Source: Phoronis ovalis (taxonomy: Eukaryota > Phoronida > Phoronidae). From it: a stretch of 13,065 bases of DNA. The stretch lies in the NCBI GenBank assembly GCA_028565635.1, contig JAOXYB010040705.1:1-13065 (forward strand), in the 5' to 3' direction. Of this stretch, positions 1 through 7,770 are shown one piece after another (within the stretch, counting starts at the first letter, position 1; each line of letters opens with the position of its first letter). A program made the translations under genes and the position numbers. Below the pieces are notes generated by a model, which was given only the letters and a program-made list of their open reading frames with translations, had not been told where the DNA came from and did no database searches.

Positions 1-75
1 ATCTGAATCTGGTTCTGACTTTACGTTGAATCTGGTTCTGAATCTGAATCTGAATCTGGTTCTCACTTTACGTTC
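1..75. repeat. Short tandem repeat, TCTGAA/GGTTCT theme
   Basis: The opening bases repeat AATCTG hexamers interleaved with GGTTCTG. A 23-bp block beginning GAATCTGGTTCT and ending ACTTTACGTT occurs at 5-27 and again at 52-74 with one substitution. Between them lie three further AATCTG-type hexamers. The tract probably continues left of the window. One plus frame across it is open and would read as alternating Asn-Leu and Val-Leu, but it stops at about position 85 and has no start. I read it as a minisatellite rather than a coding repeat. Confidence 0.85.
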
Positions 76-639
76 GTATTTGATCTAGCTACATTCAAGT
101 TGTTAAACACATATTGCAATATAATTATTCAGTCTGAGAGTTTTATAGAAACCTGTGCATAGAAGGGTGAAGGTTGTGTGGAGTGCATTCACCATTGCCT
201 TGTTGCATGTTAGCATCACTTGGTTGTGACACAGATAGTCTACAATCACTTGTCCTGCAATTATTACATTCAAATATTAGGAGATGTTGGCCGAATTTTT
301 TTCCACATCAGTAACTGTGGTATTCTTTGTTTCAAATTTTATGAATAATTAATGATTATATATTCATCAATTTAACTCAATCCTCATTTTACAAGCTGTT
401 ATGAGTTACCTTCCCTTAATTTAATGCACTGCCGAGAAAAACTTGATGAATATTCTTAAAACAAATTCTTGAAGAACTTGAACCATTAATTTAAACTAAA
501 AAATCTTATTTTCTTTAAAGCCACATTTCGGTAGACATGTCTTAAGGTAGAACTTGGAGGCAATTAAGTACTCATACTTTGTTTTTTTCTCAGTGAAGTC
601 TATTTTGCTGGGATTTCTTTCCCGAAGAAAGTTTACTCA
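76..639. other. AT-rich DNA, nothing recognised
   Basis: This stretch separates the opening tandem repeat from array 1. Both strands are full of stops. I see no tRNA-like B box, no convincing exon with both splice sites, and no tandem structure. The only local pairing noted is a 6-bp stem GGTGAA/TTCACC (166-171 with 188-193), which is trivial in length. Confidence 0.6.
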
Positions 640-2575
640 TTTGCTTCAGTGAAATTGTGCCAGGGTTGGTCTTTTCGCACGCATCACTATTCAGTGAATA
701 GGCATATAGTTGTCCTGTATGGTTGTGGTCGTATGTACATTTTTTTTGTCTCATAGTAACAGCTTCAGCTTTTACTGGATCATCTTCAGCACAGCTTAAG
801 TGTAGGTCAAAATTCAACCTGAGGTTATTTTAATCTCAATTACTTACAGTATGACTGACTGGTGGCCATGTTTGTTCTTAAGACGGCACATCAGTGAAAT
901 TTATGGTGCAAATCTTTGGCATTTATCATTGTGCATAACACTTTTCTTGTATCACAACAACTACTTTAATTTTTAACTAATCAATTTTGTATTTGGCACA
1001 GGGTAGCGATAGGTCAAAGTACGTGGCAGGTATAATTATGACCTGGATTACTTTCAAGATGGCCAACTGGCTGCCATATTTGTTATCGAGAAGGTATATA
1101 TGTCACAATAACAGATACAGTTTTAATCTGATTATAGCTTCATACTCATTACAGAGTAAGTAATTTTGACTAGGATTATATGGCCGACTATCGCATAAGT
1201 TTATGCCTGAGAGGGCACCTCATCTATGGTCACAAACATGAATCACTGCCTGGACCATGTGAAGGTGGCTTTAAAAAGACCTTTGATTCACAAATGGCCT
1301 TTGAAAGTGGGTCAACTGCCTGATACATGAGAGTTCACTTTAATTTGGAAATTGTAAATAGAATTCCAAATACAGGTAAAATTTTAAATTTACCTGGATT
1401 ACTTCCAATATGGCCAAGTGGCAACCATGTTTAGTCCAGTAAATCGTACCCTGATAACAACTCTAGTTTGTACCGGATCAGTTTGATATTTGGTACAGCT
1501 TTAATATAGGTCAACATACAGGTCCATTATGATTTTGACCTGCTTCATATGGGTTCCTCAGACAGTACATCGTCATATGTTTGCGACCGCAAGACATAGC
1601 ACTGCCTTGATGATTGGAAAGTGGTTTTAAGAAGGCCATAGGTGGACAAGTGACATAGGCTAAGTGGTATTTTTGAATAACCTTGAAAAGTGGGTCAATT
1701 GGCAATCCGAAATGTTGATATTTTTTTTCATCTATTAAACTGCCGCGTTTTGCCAATGTCTGTATAGAGATCATTTGAAATCAGAAGATAAATGGAGGCT
1801 AAAACTTAGGTCACTGTTGATTTTGATATTGACCCAAATCACTTCCAATATGACAGACTGGAGGCCATATATGGTACGTCTGTAGCCGAAAAGAAAGAGC
1901 TCTATCTGGATGCTTTGAGAATGGTGTTAGGAAGGACATACATGTAGGTAGACAGGCAGCACATAGCTATGTTGTATTTTCGACGAACTTAGGAAGTGGG
2001 TCAACTGTTGATCCAAAAATTTACCACTTGTTTTGCAGTTGTAAACTGTCCTTTGGCCAGATCTTAAAAAATCTGATACATAGAGAGATTGCTGTAATTC
2101 AGAAAGTAAATAGGGTCAAAATACAGGGAATTGAATTTTACCTGGATCACTTCCAACATGGCTAAACATTTATTTCCTTAGATTTTACCCTAGCTGATAA
2201 CAACTTTAGTTTTTATCTGATCAGTTTGATATTTAGTGCTGCATAAATCTAGGTTAAAACACGAGTTAGGTATGAAATTGACCTGCTTCTCTTCCAATAT
2301 GGCCAACATATGGCCATGTTGGTTCCCGAGACAGTATGCCATTGTTCATTTGTAGCCACAAAGATGAAGCACTGCCTGTATGATTCAAATGTGCTTTGTT
2401 AAGAAGGCCATGTGTGAATGGGTGTTGTAGGGTAGGCAGTAATTAAGAATAACTGAAAAGTGAATCAACTTAATCTGAAAATTTGACAATTTCCCATGGC
2501 TGTCACACTGTTTTTGCCCATATCCCGAAAAGTTTGATACACAGAATGATTGCTTAAAGAAAAGTAAGGAATTTA
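640..2575 (+). repeat. Array 1: decayed tandem array of the AAGATGGCC/GGCCATGTT family
   Basis: This region is a degenerate copy of the family that forms the clean array at 11291-13065, in the same orientation. Landmarks of the central GATGGCC...GGCCAT block occur at about 848, 1056, 1177, 1407, 1545 (core deleted), 1847, 2155 and 2296. Linkers with phrases such as ATATTTGGTACAG, TAGGTCAAA, TTTGACCTG and AAGTGGGTCAA recur between them. As in array 2, two spacing classes alternate: a short one of about 138-141 bp (1407 to 1545, 2155 to 2296) and a longer one of 208-309 bp. Array 1 also carries a segment not seen in array 2 (for example about 2030-2100 and 2510-2570). Substitutions and deletions are heavy. 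The short minus-strand frames inside (590-817, 1511-1774, 2385-2594) are incidental. Confidence 0.82.
676..706 (+). repeat. Degenerate leader hairpin of array 1
   Basis: The segment containing GCATCACTATTCAGTGAATA followed by GGCATATAG aligns with the intact hairpin at 11291-11324 (TATGCCCATCACTAT / ATGGTGAATGGGCATA). Downstream the two loci keep aligning through a ~60-nt leader, then GCTTCAGCTTTT (762 onward here, 11388 onward in array 2), which opens the first module. The outer stem here has lost pairing through substitutions and small indels. Its position at the head of both arrays suggests that it marks one end of the mobile or amplifying unit. Confidence 0.7.
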
Positions 2576-3100
2576 CTTCATGTATGATGAGCATGCATCT
2601 GTCTGTAAGAGCAGATCTTTTGTTTATATCAAAGTATTAAAAATTCTTTGGATATATTTTAAATGAATACTGTACTTTGCAGCTTTTGGATAAATTAAGT
2701 GAGGGAAAATGACTTTAAAAGATATACACGTGTTTCGAAGTATATGTTCCCATAGAAAATTATTAAAACTGATCTAAAGGATACATCCATATGAAAATGT
2801 AGTTTTCCTGATCATAGTACTGGAGTTCTTATTATTTTTTTAAGCATTACACATAACATATAGGTAAGTGTGTTTTGATCTGAACACATTCAGATACTTT
2901 GGTATATAACTTTTAAGTAAAAAGTATGCTCGATGGTAAATGCTGAAGCTCACAAAAAGGGACCCATGTTACAGCACATATATAGTTACTGTGAACGACA
3001 GTGCCCCTGAAGGCTGTTGTCATACAATGTAAGTTGACAAAATATTTATACAAAATAGCTTTGAAATTCAAACAATGTGTATTTGTTTACCTACAGAACA
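2576..3100. other. AT-rich DNA, nothing recognised
   Basis: This stretch follows the right edge of array 1. A donor-like ATAG/GTAAGT string occurs at about 2859-2868, but no open frame leads into it and no good acceptor lies upstream. No repeats or coding signal were seen. Confidence 0.6.
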
Positions 3101-3150
3101 AATAAAGTTAAGATCCAGATATTAATAGGTCTGGATGTGTTATCTTTATT
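3101..3150. repeat. Imperfect 50-bp inverted repeat (two-part stem)
   Basis: An inner perfect 7-bp stem, ATCCAGA (3113-3119) with TCTGGAT (3130-3136), closes a 10-nt loop. An outer 7-bp stem, AATAAAG (3101-3107) with CTTTATT (3144-3150), lies outside an unpaired internal loop. Together they form an extended but weak AT-rich hairpin. Such structures arise by chance in this base composition, and no function is claimed. AATAAA at 3101 is also a polyadenylation hexamer, but nothing upstream resembles a terminal exon. Confidence 0.6.
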
Positions 3151-4740
3151 TTACTAGTATGTAGACCTGAGAAAATATTTAAGGAAAAACTTTTAAAGCT
3201 TTCTGTGAAATCTTGTTTTGCTAAAATTTAACAATTAAGCACAAGCAGATCTTTCAGAAGTAGAATTTTTTAGCAAACAACCCACAGAGCACCTTCTGGG
3301 AAGTATTAGGGAAATATCTTTTCTTATGGTATGTTGACACAATTGATATGAGTGGTATTGAAATTAAAAAACAGATTCAAAACATGTATAAGTGAGGTTT
3401 AGTCCAGTATATCAAATGCTGTCTGTTAAAAGAGAAAAAAGTCCAGGAATGGTGTTAAGATACTGTACAATTCGCAGACTGGCGCAGCTGGAGAGGGGAT
3501 ATACTTTACAGCTTTTATATTAGAATATAGTACGAAACAGAGAGTTCTAAAAACTACAGGTTTGCACGGTATTTCCGAAGGAGTATCCATTCATTTTGAT
3601 GTTCCTATTATTAGGTTGCACAAAGCAACTTGAAGCAAAGAGCAAAAAATTAAGCAGAAGTTTTTGAGTTTAGAGACAAACAAATTCTTTGAAGGATTTT
3701 AACATTATGCACACATTGCTTGTGTCATCACTATTAAAAAAGAAAAATCAATTTTCCCTGTTTACAGTACGTCATAATGCTAGACAAAAGGGTATCTTCA
3801 TTGTTTAACAGGTGCAACTGCTTCAAATTTTGCCATTTTTCACTTTAATTCATTATTTTTTTAAACCTTGTTTAATGGGCACGACTGCTTCAATAAAAAA
3901 GCAAAAAGATTATTTTATTTTTACACTAAAAAAAGCCAGACTGACTCAGTTTTTGAGGGATTTTGTCTGTTATACAACTTGTCTTTTTGGTTTGGCCTAT
4001 ATAGATCAATATTCATCAGTGTATATCTGATAAGCAAGGAGTAAGAATAGTAACTGGATGCTTGTTTACATAAAGTATAAAGTGAGTCATATATAGTGGA
4101 GTTGTAGCCTCATTGATATAGCATGCATGAAATTTAATGTAAAAAAATGAGAATTTTCAAGAATCAGTGGTAACACCCCAAAGTACAAAAAAATTAAACA
4201 GGAAAGTAAAGACGCCATGCTGGTGTATGATGAGATAAGGTAAAGGTTTGTTTTTTGCCTGTAGATGTATTTCACTAAACATTAATATCAAAATAGCTTC
4301 CATTACTTATTACTATAGTTAGTCCTTTACTATTGCTGGCTTTCAGTTAATTAAGCTAGAGTTCATGTTTATTCTATTACTGTAATAAAAATATGTATTG
4401 GACTACTGTTTTCGTTTTCCATGAAATAGAATATAATATTGATAAATTAGGAGAATGATGTATTATTCACCAGGAGTTCAGAGATGCTACAAACATGTTT
4501 TGAACTAGTGTGACCGCAACAAACATAGCTAAACCTTGTGAAACTGCTCAACGTAGCACTATTGAAATTTATGGAATTTATTAAATGTGCTAGTTTTAAG
4601 TTACAACAGTACTGTGTTCCCACTTTTTGTTCCCTTTGACTGGATGAATGAAAACTGAAGTACCTAGTGAGCTGTAAATGTTTTATTCTTTAGACTGAAG
4701 AAAAGACACATCTGTATGATTCTATAGTACACCAATAATG
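3151..4740. other. AT-rich DNA, no gene recognised
   Basis: Two short frames lie here (3812-4030 plus, 4087-4275 minus). They are rich in Phe, Leu, Ile and Tyr, as expected from AT-rich non-coding DNA, and match no family I know. A lone TGGCGCAGCTGG at 3480-3491 resembles a tRNA A box but has no good B box after it. No tandem repeat or mobile element boundary was seen. The stretch is probably intergenic or intronic. Confidence 0.6.
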
Positions 4741-4774
4741 AAAAAAAAATTATTAGTTTATTATTAGTAATAAT

Positions 4775-4782
4775 TGACGTCA
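4775..4782. promoter_or_regulatory. Palindromic TGACGTCA (CRE-type octamer), isolated
   Basis: A perfect TGACGTCA octamer, the classic cAMP-response-element sequence bound by CREB/ATF proteins in animals, sits just right of an A-run and an ATTATTA-rich palindromic tract (4741-4774). There is no TATA-like or start-site context and no gene beside it, so only the sequence match is supported. A candidate exon starts 35 bp downstream at 4817, but the two need not be related. Confidence 0.15.
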
Positions 4783-4816
4783 TTTCACCTCATATATTTG
4801 TTCAATATAATTTTAG

Positions 4817-4922
4817 TGTTCCAAACCTTATGGATTAATTAGAGTTGCAATATTTAATACCAAACAGCAGATTTGTGTTTATACCAGGATCTCAAAACTC
4901 TGCACAGCAACATTCTATCCAG
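4817..4922 (+). other. Candidate internal exon (106 nt), weak
   Basis: An AT-rich acceptor-like stretch ends in TTTTAG at 4816, and a strong donor, CCAG/GTAAGA, begins at 4923. Between them 35 codons are open in the frame starting TGT TCC AAA. That frame is closed by TAG right at the acceptor and by TAA four codons past the donor, as expected if the coding stretch is bounded by the splice sites. A second reading uses CAG at about 4866 or 4869 as acceptor. Its frame (residues ...RFVFIPGSQNSAQQ...) has a more protein-like composition and also runs into the donor. Neither peptide matches a family I recognise. Evidence against: the pyrimidine tract is weak, and no partner exons were found in the window. 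An open run of this length is not rare by chance. Confidence 0.2.
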
Positions 4923-5161
4923 GTAAGACGAAATAATAAGGTAAAATGATGATACTGGGTTACTAGTGAATGCAACAAGAGCGTCATTTAGTAAATGAAA
5001 TGATATTCAATAATAGCCCGCTTTTCCTTGCGATATGAATGCTGTACAGTGTTCTTTATAGCTGTACATGTGTACATATTATATTACTATTTGTCATTGT
5101 GATGGTAGTACAAATATATACAAAAGAGTGCATTTGAGCATATCTCCTTCCATATAAAAAT
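4923..5161. other. Left flank of the G/C-tract element
   Basis: This is AT-rich sequence between the candidate exon and the element. No coding or RNA signal was seen. It ends in AAAAAT at 5156-5161, which is repeated directly after the element at 5652-5657 and is the proposed target-site duplication. Confidence 0.6.
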
Positions 5162-5166
5162 CCTCT

Positions 5167-5178
5167 GGGGGGGGTACT
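5167..5178 (+). repeat. Left terminal inverted repeat (GGGGGGGGTACT)
   Basis: These twelve bases are the exact reverse complement of 5636-5647. The following bases, GCCATTGAAAGT, also resemble the reverse complement of the right inner flank (ACTTTTTTGTCA) with mismatches, so the true repeat may be about 24 bp with decay. Confidence 0.8.
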
Positions 5179-5193
5179 GCCATTGAAAGTCAC

Positions 5194-5218
5194 TATATAT
5201 ATATATATATATATATAT
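5194..5218. repeat. (TA)12 microsatellite
   Basis: An uninterrupted 25-nt TA run lies inside the left part of the element, immediately before the GCCGCCC block. The purity of the tract indicates recent slippage, so copy number is likely to vary between individuals. Confidence 0.97.
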
Positions 5219-5253
5219 GCCGCCCAATAGGCCCCCTTTTTCCAGCTCCCACA

Positions 5254-5600
5254 TTTACCACAGGGTATGTTTTTCATGCTTCTCAAAGCTTTATTTACCA
5301 CAGGGTATACTTTTCTTGTTGGATATTTACCACAGGGTATATTTTCAAAAAATATTTGTTTACCACAGGGTGTATATCTTGGAAAACAGATTTATGACAG
5401 GTATGAAAAATTAAGGTTCGTAAATTTTTCCATATTTATTTACCACAGGGTATATAATTTACAAAATGAATTTAATGAATGTTACACGGTATTTATTTCG
5501 GGACAGTTATTTACGACAGGGAATATTTTTCGTGTTTTTTCATTTACGACGGTATATCAGTTTTGGTGATCTTTATTTACCACAGGGGCAGGAGTTTTTA
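5254..5600 (+). repeat. ~33-bp minisatellite, core TTTACCACAGGGTAT
   Basis: Core copies start at 5254, 5294, 5326, 5359, 5391 (degenerate), 5439, 5481 (degenerate), 5510, 5543 and 5576. The commonest spacing is 32-33 bp. The ~15-bp core is well kept, while the 15-18 bp between cores is AT-rich, only loosely similar, and often TTTTC-like at its start. The two C-to-G variants (TTTACGAC at 5510 and 5543) are neighbours, suggesting local duplication. Because the period is near 33, each plus frame spells a repeating peptide (YHRVY, LPQGIF or FTTG) and stays open for 60-100 codons. These frames overlap one another and shift with indels, so they are by-products of the repeat rather than genes. Confidence 0.92.
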
Positions 5601-5635
5601 CCCTGGTCCGCACACCCCTACCAACTTTTTTGTCA

Positions 5636-5648
5636 AGTACCCCCCCCC
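5636..5648 (-). repeat. Right terminal inverted repeat (AGTAC plus C tract)
   Basis: The repeat reads AGTAC followed by a continuing C run (nine C in total, 5640-5648) and then GGG. Positions 5636-5647 pair perfectly with 5167-5178. The sequence just inside, CAACTTTTTTGTCA, keeps partial similarity to the left end in reverse complement. Confidence 0.8.
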
Positions 5649-5651
5649 GGG

Positions 5652-6914
5652 AAAAATACATACCATTATATTACATAGAACAATTTTAACAAAACATGCT
5701 TTTGAGTGGAAGTTTTGTAATAATTTCTATTGTACTTAATTTTTTACGCTTAGTTGCTTGGTATAGTATTAGAGTGAACATTGAACAGCCAGAGGTCACG
5801 TGATATTTCTTACTTAGCTTTTGTGGCATGGTTCATCATATTCCACTTCTAGGATTTGATCACAAGTAAGTTCTTGGGATAATCTTAAATTTGAGGCATT
5901 ACTACTGCTAAGATTTGCTTGCATGAATGCATTGTTTACATGCGACAATTGCTTAACCATAAATTGTTCAAATTACTGGTACTAACATTTCTTGTCTTAT
6001 GATACAATTTGAAAGATATTATTTTTATACAAAGGTGCATGAGAGATTTCCATGCCGGGTATGTATCAGAAGATGTTTACAAAAGTATGACTTTAATTTC
6101 TGTTATGATATGTAAAAGAAATAATCCACACGGCTAGCTTAAAAGTTATTTATTTCAATGATATTTCTGTGATATGAATTTAGAAGTTTGATTTGACTGT
6201 GTGGCAAAATAGTTACAAAAAAGGAAGAAACATATGTGCCCACTGGCACATAACTGAACAACAAAATAGCTACGGTATGCATGATCGTTCCAAAATTCAC
6301 GGAAAAGGTCCCGAAAAGGACATTTGCTTTGAACAAAATTGCCGTCTTCAAAACTAAAATGTGATCTTTTTGATGTAACGCCATCCTGGAAAGGATAACA
6401 TTTCAAATAAAAACAGTTGAAATTAAATTGCGTAAAAAAGGTTCTCCTGGTGTAGGAATTTCAGCCTCCCCGGATTGTACTCATTTTACAGCACACAGAC
6501 AGTTCTACTGGTTAATATATATAGATCAGTATTATAACTTGGCAACATTTCATCATAGAATAAGTAGTATTACTCAATAATAGTAGGGTGCACATACGGT
6601 AGGTCCTCATTGTATTGGGTACTAAATATTCTGGAAATATAGTGTGTGATCTAAAAAATATGGAACTGTCATGACTTCACCTTTTTCTATTGAATGATGC
6701 CACAGGGCATATGTGTCCTACTGTAGCAAAAGTAAAATATCAGGAAAACTGATAATTTTCTTTAATATATAATTATTAAGTTGAATATTTTTTTTGATTT
6801 CTTTGTTTGGCATTGTTTATCTAGATTTAAGACATTGTGTTTGTTTAGAAATGTGTTGGTGAAATGTTGGTTATGTCAAATTTTAATGTTTTGTTAAGTT
6901 AATAAGGAAGTAAC
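5652..6914. other. AT-rich DNA between the two inverted-repeat structures
   Basis: No gene is supported. A palindromic TCACGTGA (E-box type) sits at 5796-5803. A perfect 8-bp hairpin, TATGTGCC/GGCACATA with a 4-nt loop, sits at 6233-6252. Around 6139-6410 two overlapping minus frames (81 and 83 codons) are both open, with no recognisable motif and no splice context. Two frames open over the same bases argue against either being real. The rest is featureless. Confidence 0.6.
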
Positions 6915-7440
6915 AGACCACTTGGTACTCCCAAAACTACTTAAAACTACTATTGTTGAACTGAAAAAGAAATGAAAAAGAACTGAAAACACTTTACCTA
7001 CTGGTAAATTACCCAGCAGTTTAAACCCAAAGAAAATAATATTCTTTCATGTGCAGTCAATCAAGTTGATTGAATTTATGCTTGATTTCATATTTCCATT
7101 ATTGCTGGTCTACTAGCAAATTAAACTTTGAACTGACTTAATTGTTTACATTTCTTGTTTTCATTTCTATTTAACTACATGCAGTAGTAGTTGATAATTG
7201 TTTATTAACACATAATAGAAATAAGTGAGTGCTCAGCTTATCTTTATACTAAGTGTACTATAATAACAGGTTCTGTTTAACAAAAATATTTTGTTAAAAT
7301 AATGTTAAATGTTTAAATTAAAAAGATGTTTAAAGACTATTAAAATACTCTTGACAAACATTGAATGGGAAAAAATGACCAAAAAATAGATAAGTAGGGT
7401 ATGTCAGTTCAGTTTTACTCATGTCACTGTATAATCCCTG
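6915..7440 (+). repeat. Left arm of a 2.6-kb diverged inverted repeat
   Basis: This arm matches the reverse complement of 8885-9529 through a collinear series of anchors: 6930-6946 with 9490-9506 (17 of 17), 7042-7060 with 9369-9387 (19 of 19), 7103-7116 with 9308-9321 (14 of 14), 7140-7155 with 9269-9284 (16 of 16), 7193-7208 with 9071-9086 (15 of 16) and 7405-7421 with 8908-8925 (one gap, one mismatch). Between anchors the arms differ by substitutions and indels, including about 165 bp present only on the right between the 7155 and 7193 anchors. A perfect 10-bp hairpin, TTTAACAAAA/TTTTGTTAAA (7276-7298), lies in this arm. The arms could be long terminal inverted repeats of a decayed element, or two copies of one family inserted in opposite orientation. 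Confidence 0.85.
7276..7298. repeat. Perfect 10-bp hairpin with 3-nt loop
   Basis: TTTAACAAAA (7276-7285) and TTTTGTTAAA (7289-7298) are exact reverse complements around ATA. The hairpin lies in the left arm of the large inverted repeat, in a stretch with no counterpart in the right arm. Confidence 0.85.
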
Positions 7441-7598
7441 GGAGTTAACTTCATTTTCATATATATGGGAATGCTCAACAGGGATCTCAACCTGCTGATA
7501 TTTTAACTCATTGATATGATGCAATTTTATAAATAAACAATGCTGGATAAATAGAATGTAAACTTTAATGTTGATGTACTTAACTTCACATAATAGAA

Positions 7599-7632
7599 TG
7601 TAATAAATTAATCCAAATTGTTTTCTATATAA
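7599..7632 (+). repeat. Left arm of a perfect 34-bp inverted repeat
   Basis: Thirty-four bases starting TGTAATAAATTAATCC pair with 7737-7770 without a mismatch or gap. Identity stops abruptly at both ends of the match. This perfection contrasts with the much older inverted repeat that encloses it, so the small structure is either recent or maintained. The minus frame 7330-7671 runs through this arm but has no recognisable domain. Confidence 0.97.
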
Positions 7633-7680
7633 AATCATCCCAATCAGAAGCCTGAGAAGCTTCCAGATCAAGTAAACAAG

Positions 7681-7699
7681 CTACACATGCTTTGTGTAG
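7681..7699. repeat. 7-bp hairpin inside the loop of the 34-bp inverted repeat
   Basis: CTACACA (7681-7687) pairs with TGTGTAG (7693-7699) around TGCTT. It lies near the middle of the 104-nt spacer (7633-7736), so the transcript or single strand would fold as a long stem with a small nested stem in its loop. Confidence 0.75.
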
Positions 7700-7736
7700 A
7701 TGAATAGGTCCAGTCACCCCAAAATATTGATCCTCA

Positions 7737-7770
7737 TTATATAGAAAACAATTTGGATTAATTTATTACA
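7737..7770 (-). repeat. Right arm of a perfect 34-bp inverted repeat
   Basis: This is the exact reverse complement of 7599-7632, ending ATTTATTACA. The spacer between the arms is 104 nt. There is no target duplication at the outer ends (left flank CATAATAGAA, right flank ATTGATGGCA). Confidence 0.97.

Larger units (their letters stand above)
5162..5651. mobile_element. 490-bp non-autonomous element: G/C-tract terminal inverted repeats around a minisatellite core
   Basis: The left end has eight G then TACT (5167-5178). The right end has AGTAC then C (5636-5648). These pair perfectly over 12 bp as terminal inverted repeats and extend outward with mismatches (CCTCT before the G tract, GGG after the C tract). 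AAAAAT directly flanks both ends (5156-5161 and 5652-5657) and may be a 6-bp target duplication. Inside, in order, are a (TA)n tract, a GCCGCCCAATAGGCCCCC block, about ten minisatellite units, and a right block with GTCCGCACACCCCTACCA. No transposase is encoded, so any movement would need an outside enzyme. From memory, elements with GGGGGGTACT ends and internal AGGGTAT units are common in several invertebrate assemblies. I cannot name the family or its class. A foldback or MITE-like DNA element is the best guess. Confidence 0.7.

Noticed and set aside
590-817. 75-codon minus-strand frame
   Set aside because: It covers the decayed leader of array 1, its translated phrases come from the repeat consensus, and it has no recognisable domain.
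2859-2868. ATAG/GTAAGT as a splice donor
   Set aside because: No open frame leads into it in any phase for a useful length and no acceptor with a pyrimidine tract lies close upstream.
3480-3491. TGGCGCAGCTGG, an exact fit to the tRNA A-box consensus, as head of a tRNA or tRNA-derived SINE
   Set aside because: The consensus is degenerate enough to turn up by chance in a window this size. The only B-box-like string after it (AGAGTTCTAAAAAC, 3541-3554) is poor, and no acceptor stem or cloverleaf can be drawn.
5254-5600. CRISPR-like pattern of short conserved cores with variable spacers
   Set aside because: The spacers are similar AT-rich remnants of a ~33-bp unit rather than unique sequences. 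Cores vary, there is no cas gene, and the window is eukaryotic in character. A decayed minisatellite explains it.
5796-5803. TCACGTGA E-box as a promoter element
   Set aside because: It is a single palindromic octamer with no start site, clustered partner sites or nearby gene.
6139-6406. Two overlapping minus frames of 81 and 83 codons
   Set aside because: Both are open over the same bases in different frames with no known motif, no splice sites and no matching context. At most one could be real and neither has positive evidence.
7330-7671. 113-codon minus-strand open frame
   Set aside because: It is rich in Ile, Leu, Tyr and Lys as expected from AT-rich DNA, shows no domain, and spans both the left arm of the large inverted repeat and the 34-bp palindrome arm.
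7599-7770. Pre-microRNA hairpin
   Set aside because: Animal pre-microRNA hairpins have imperfect stems with small loops. A fully paired 34-bp stem with a 104-nt loop does not fit. A hairpin siRNA source remains possible but is unsupported here.
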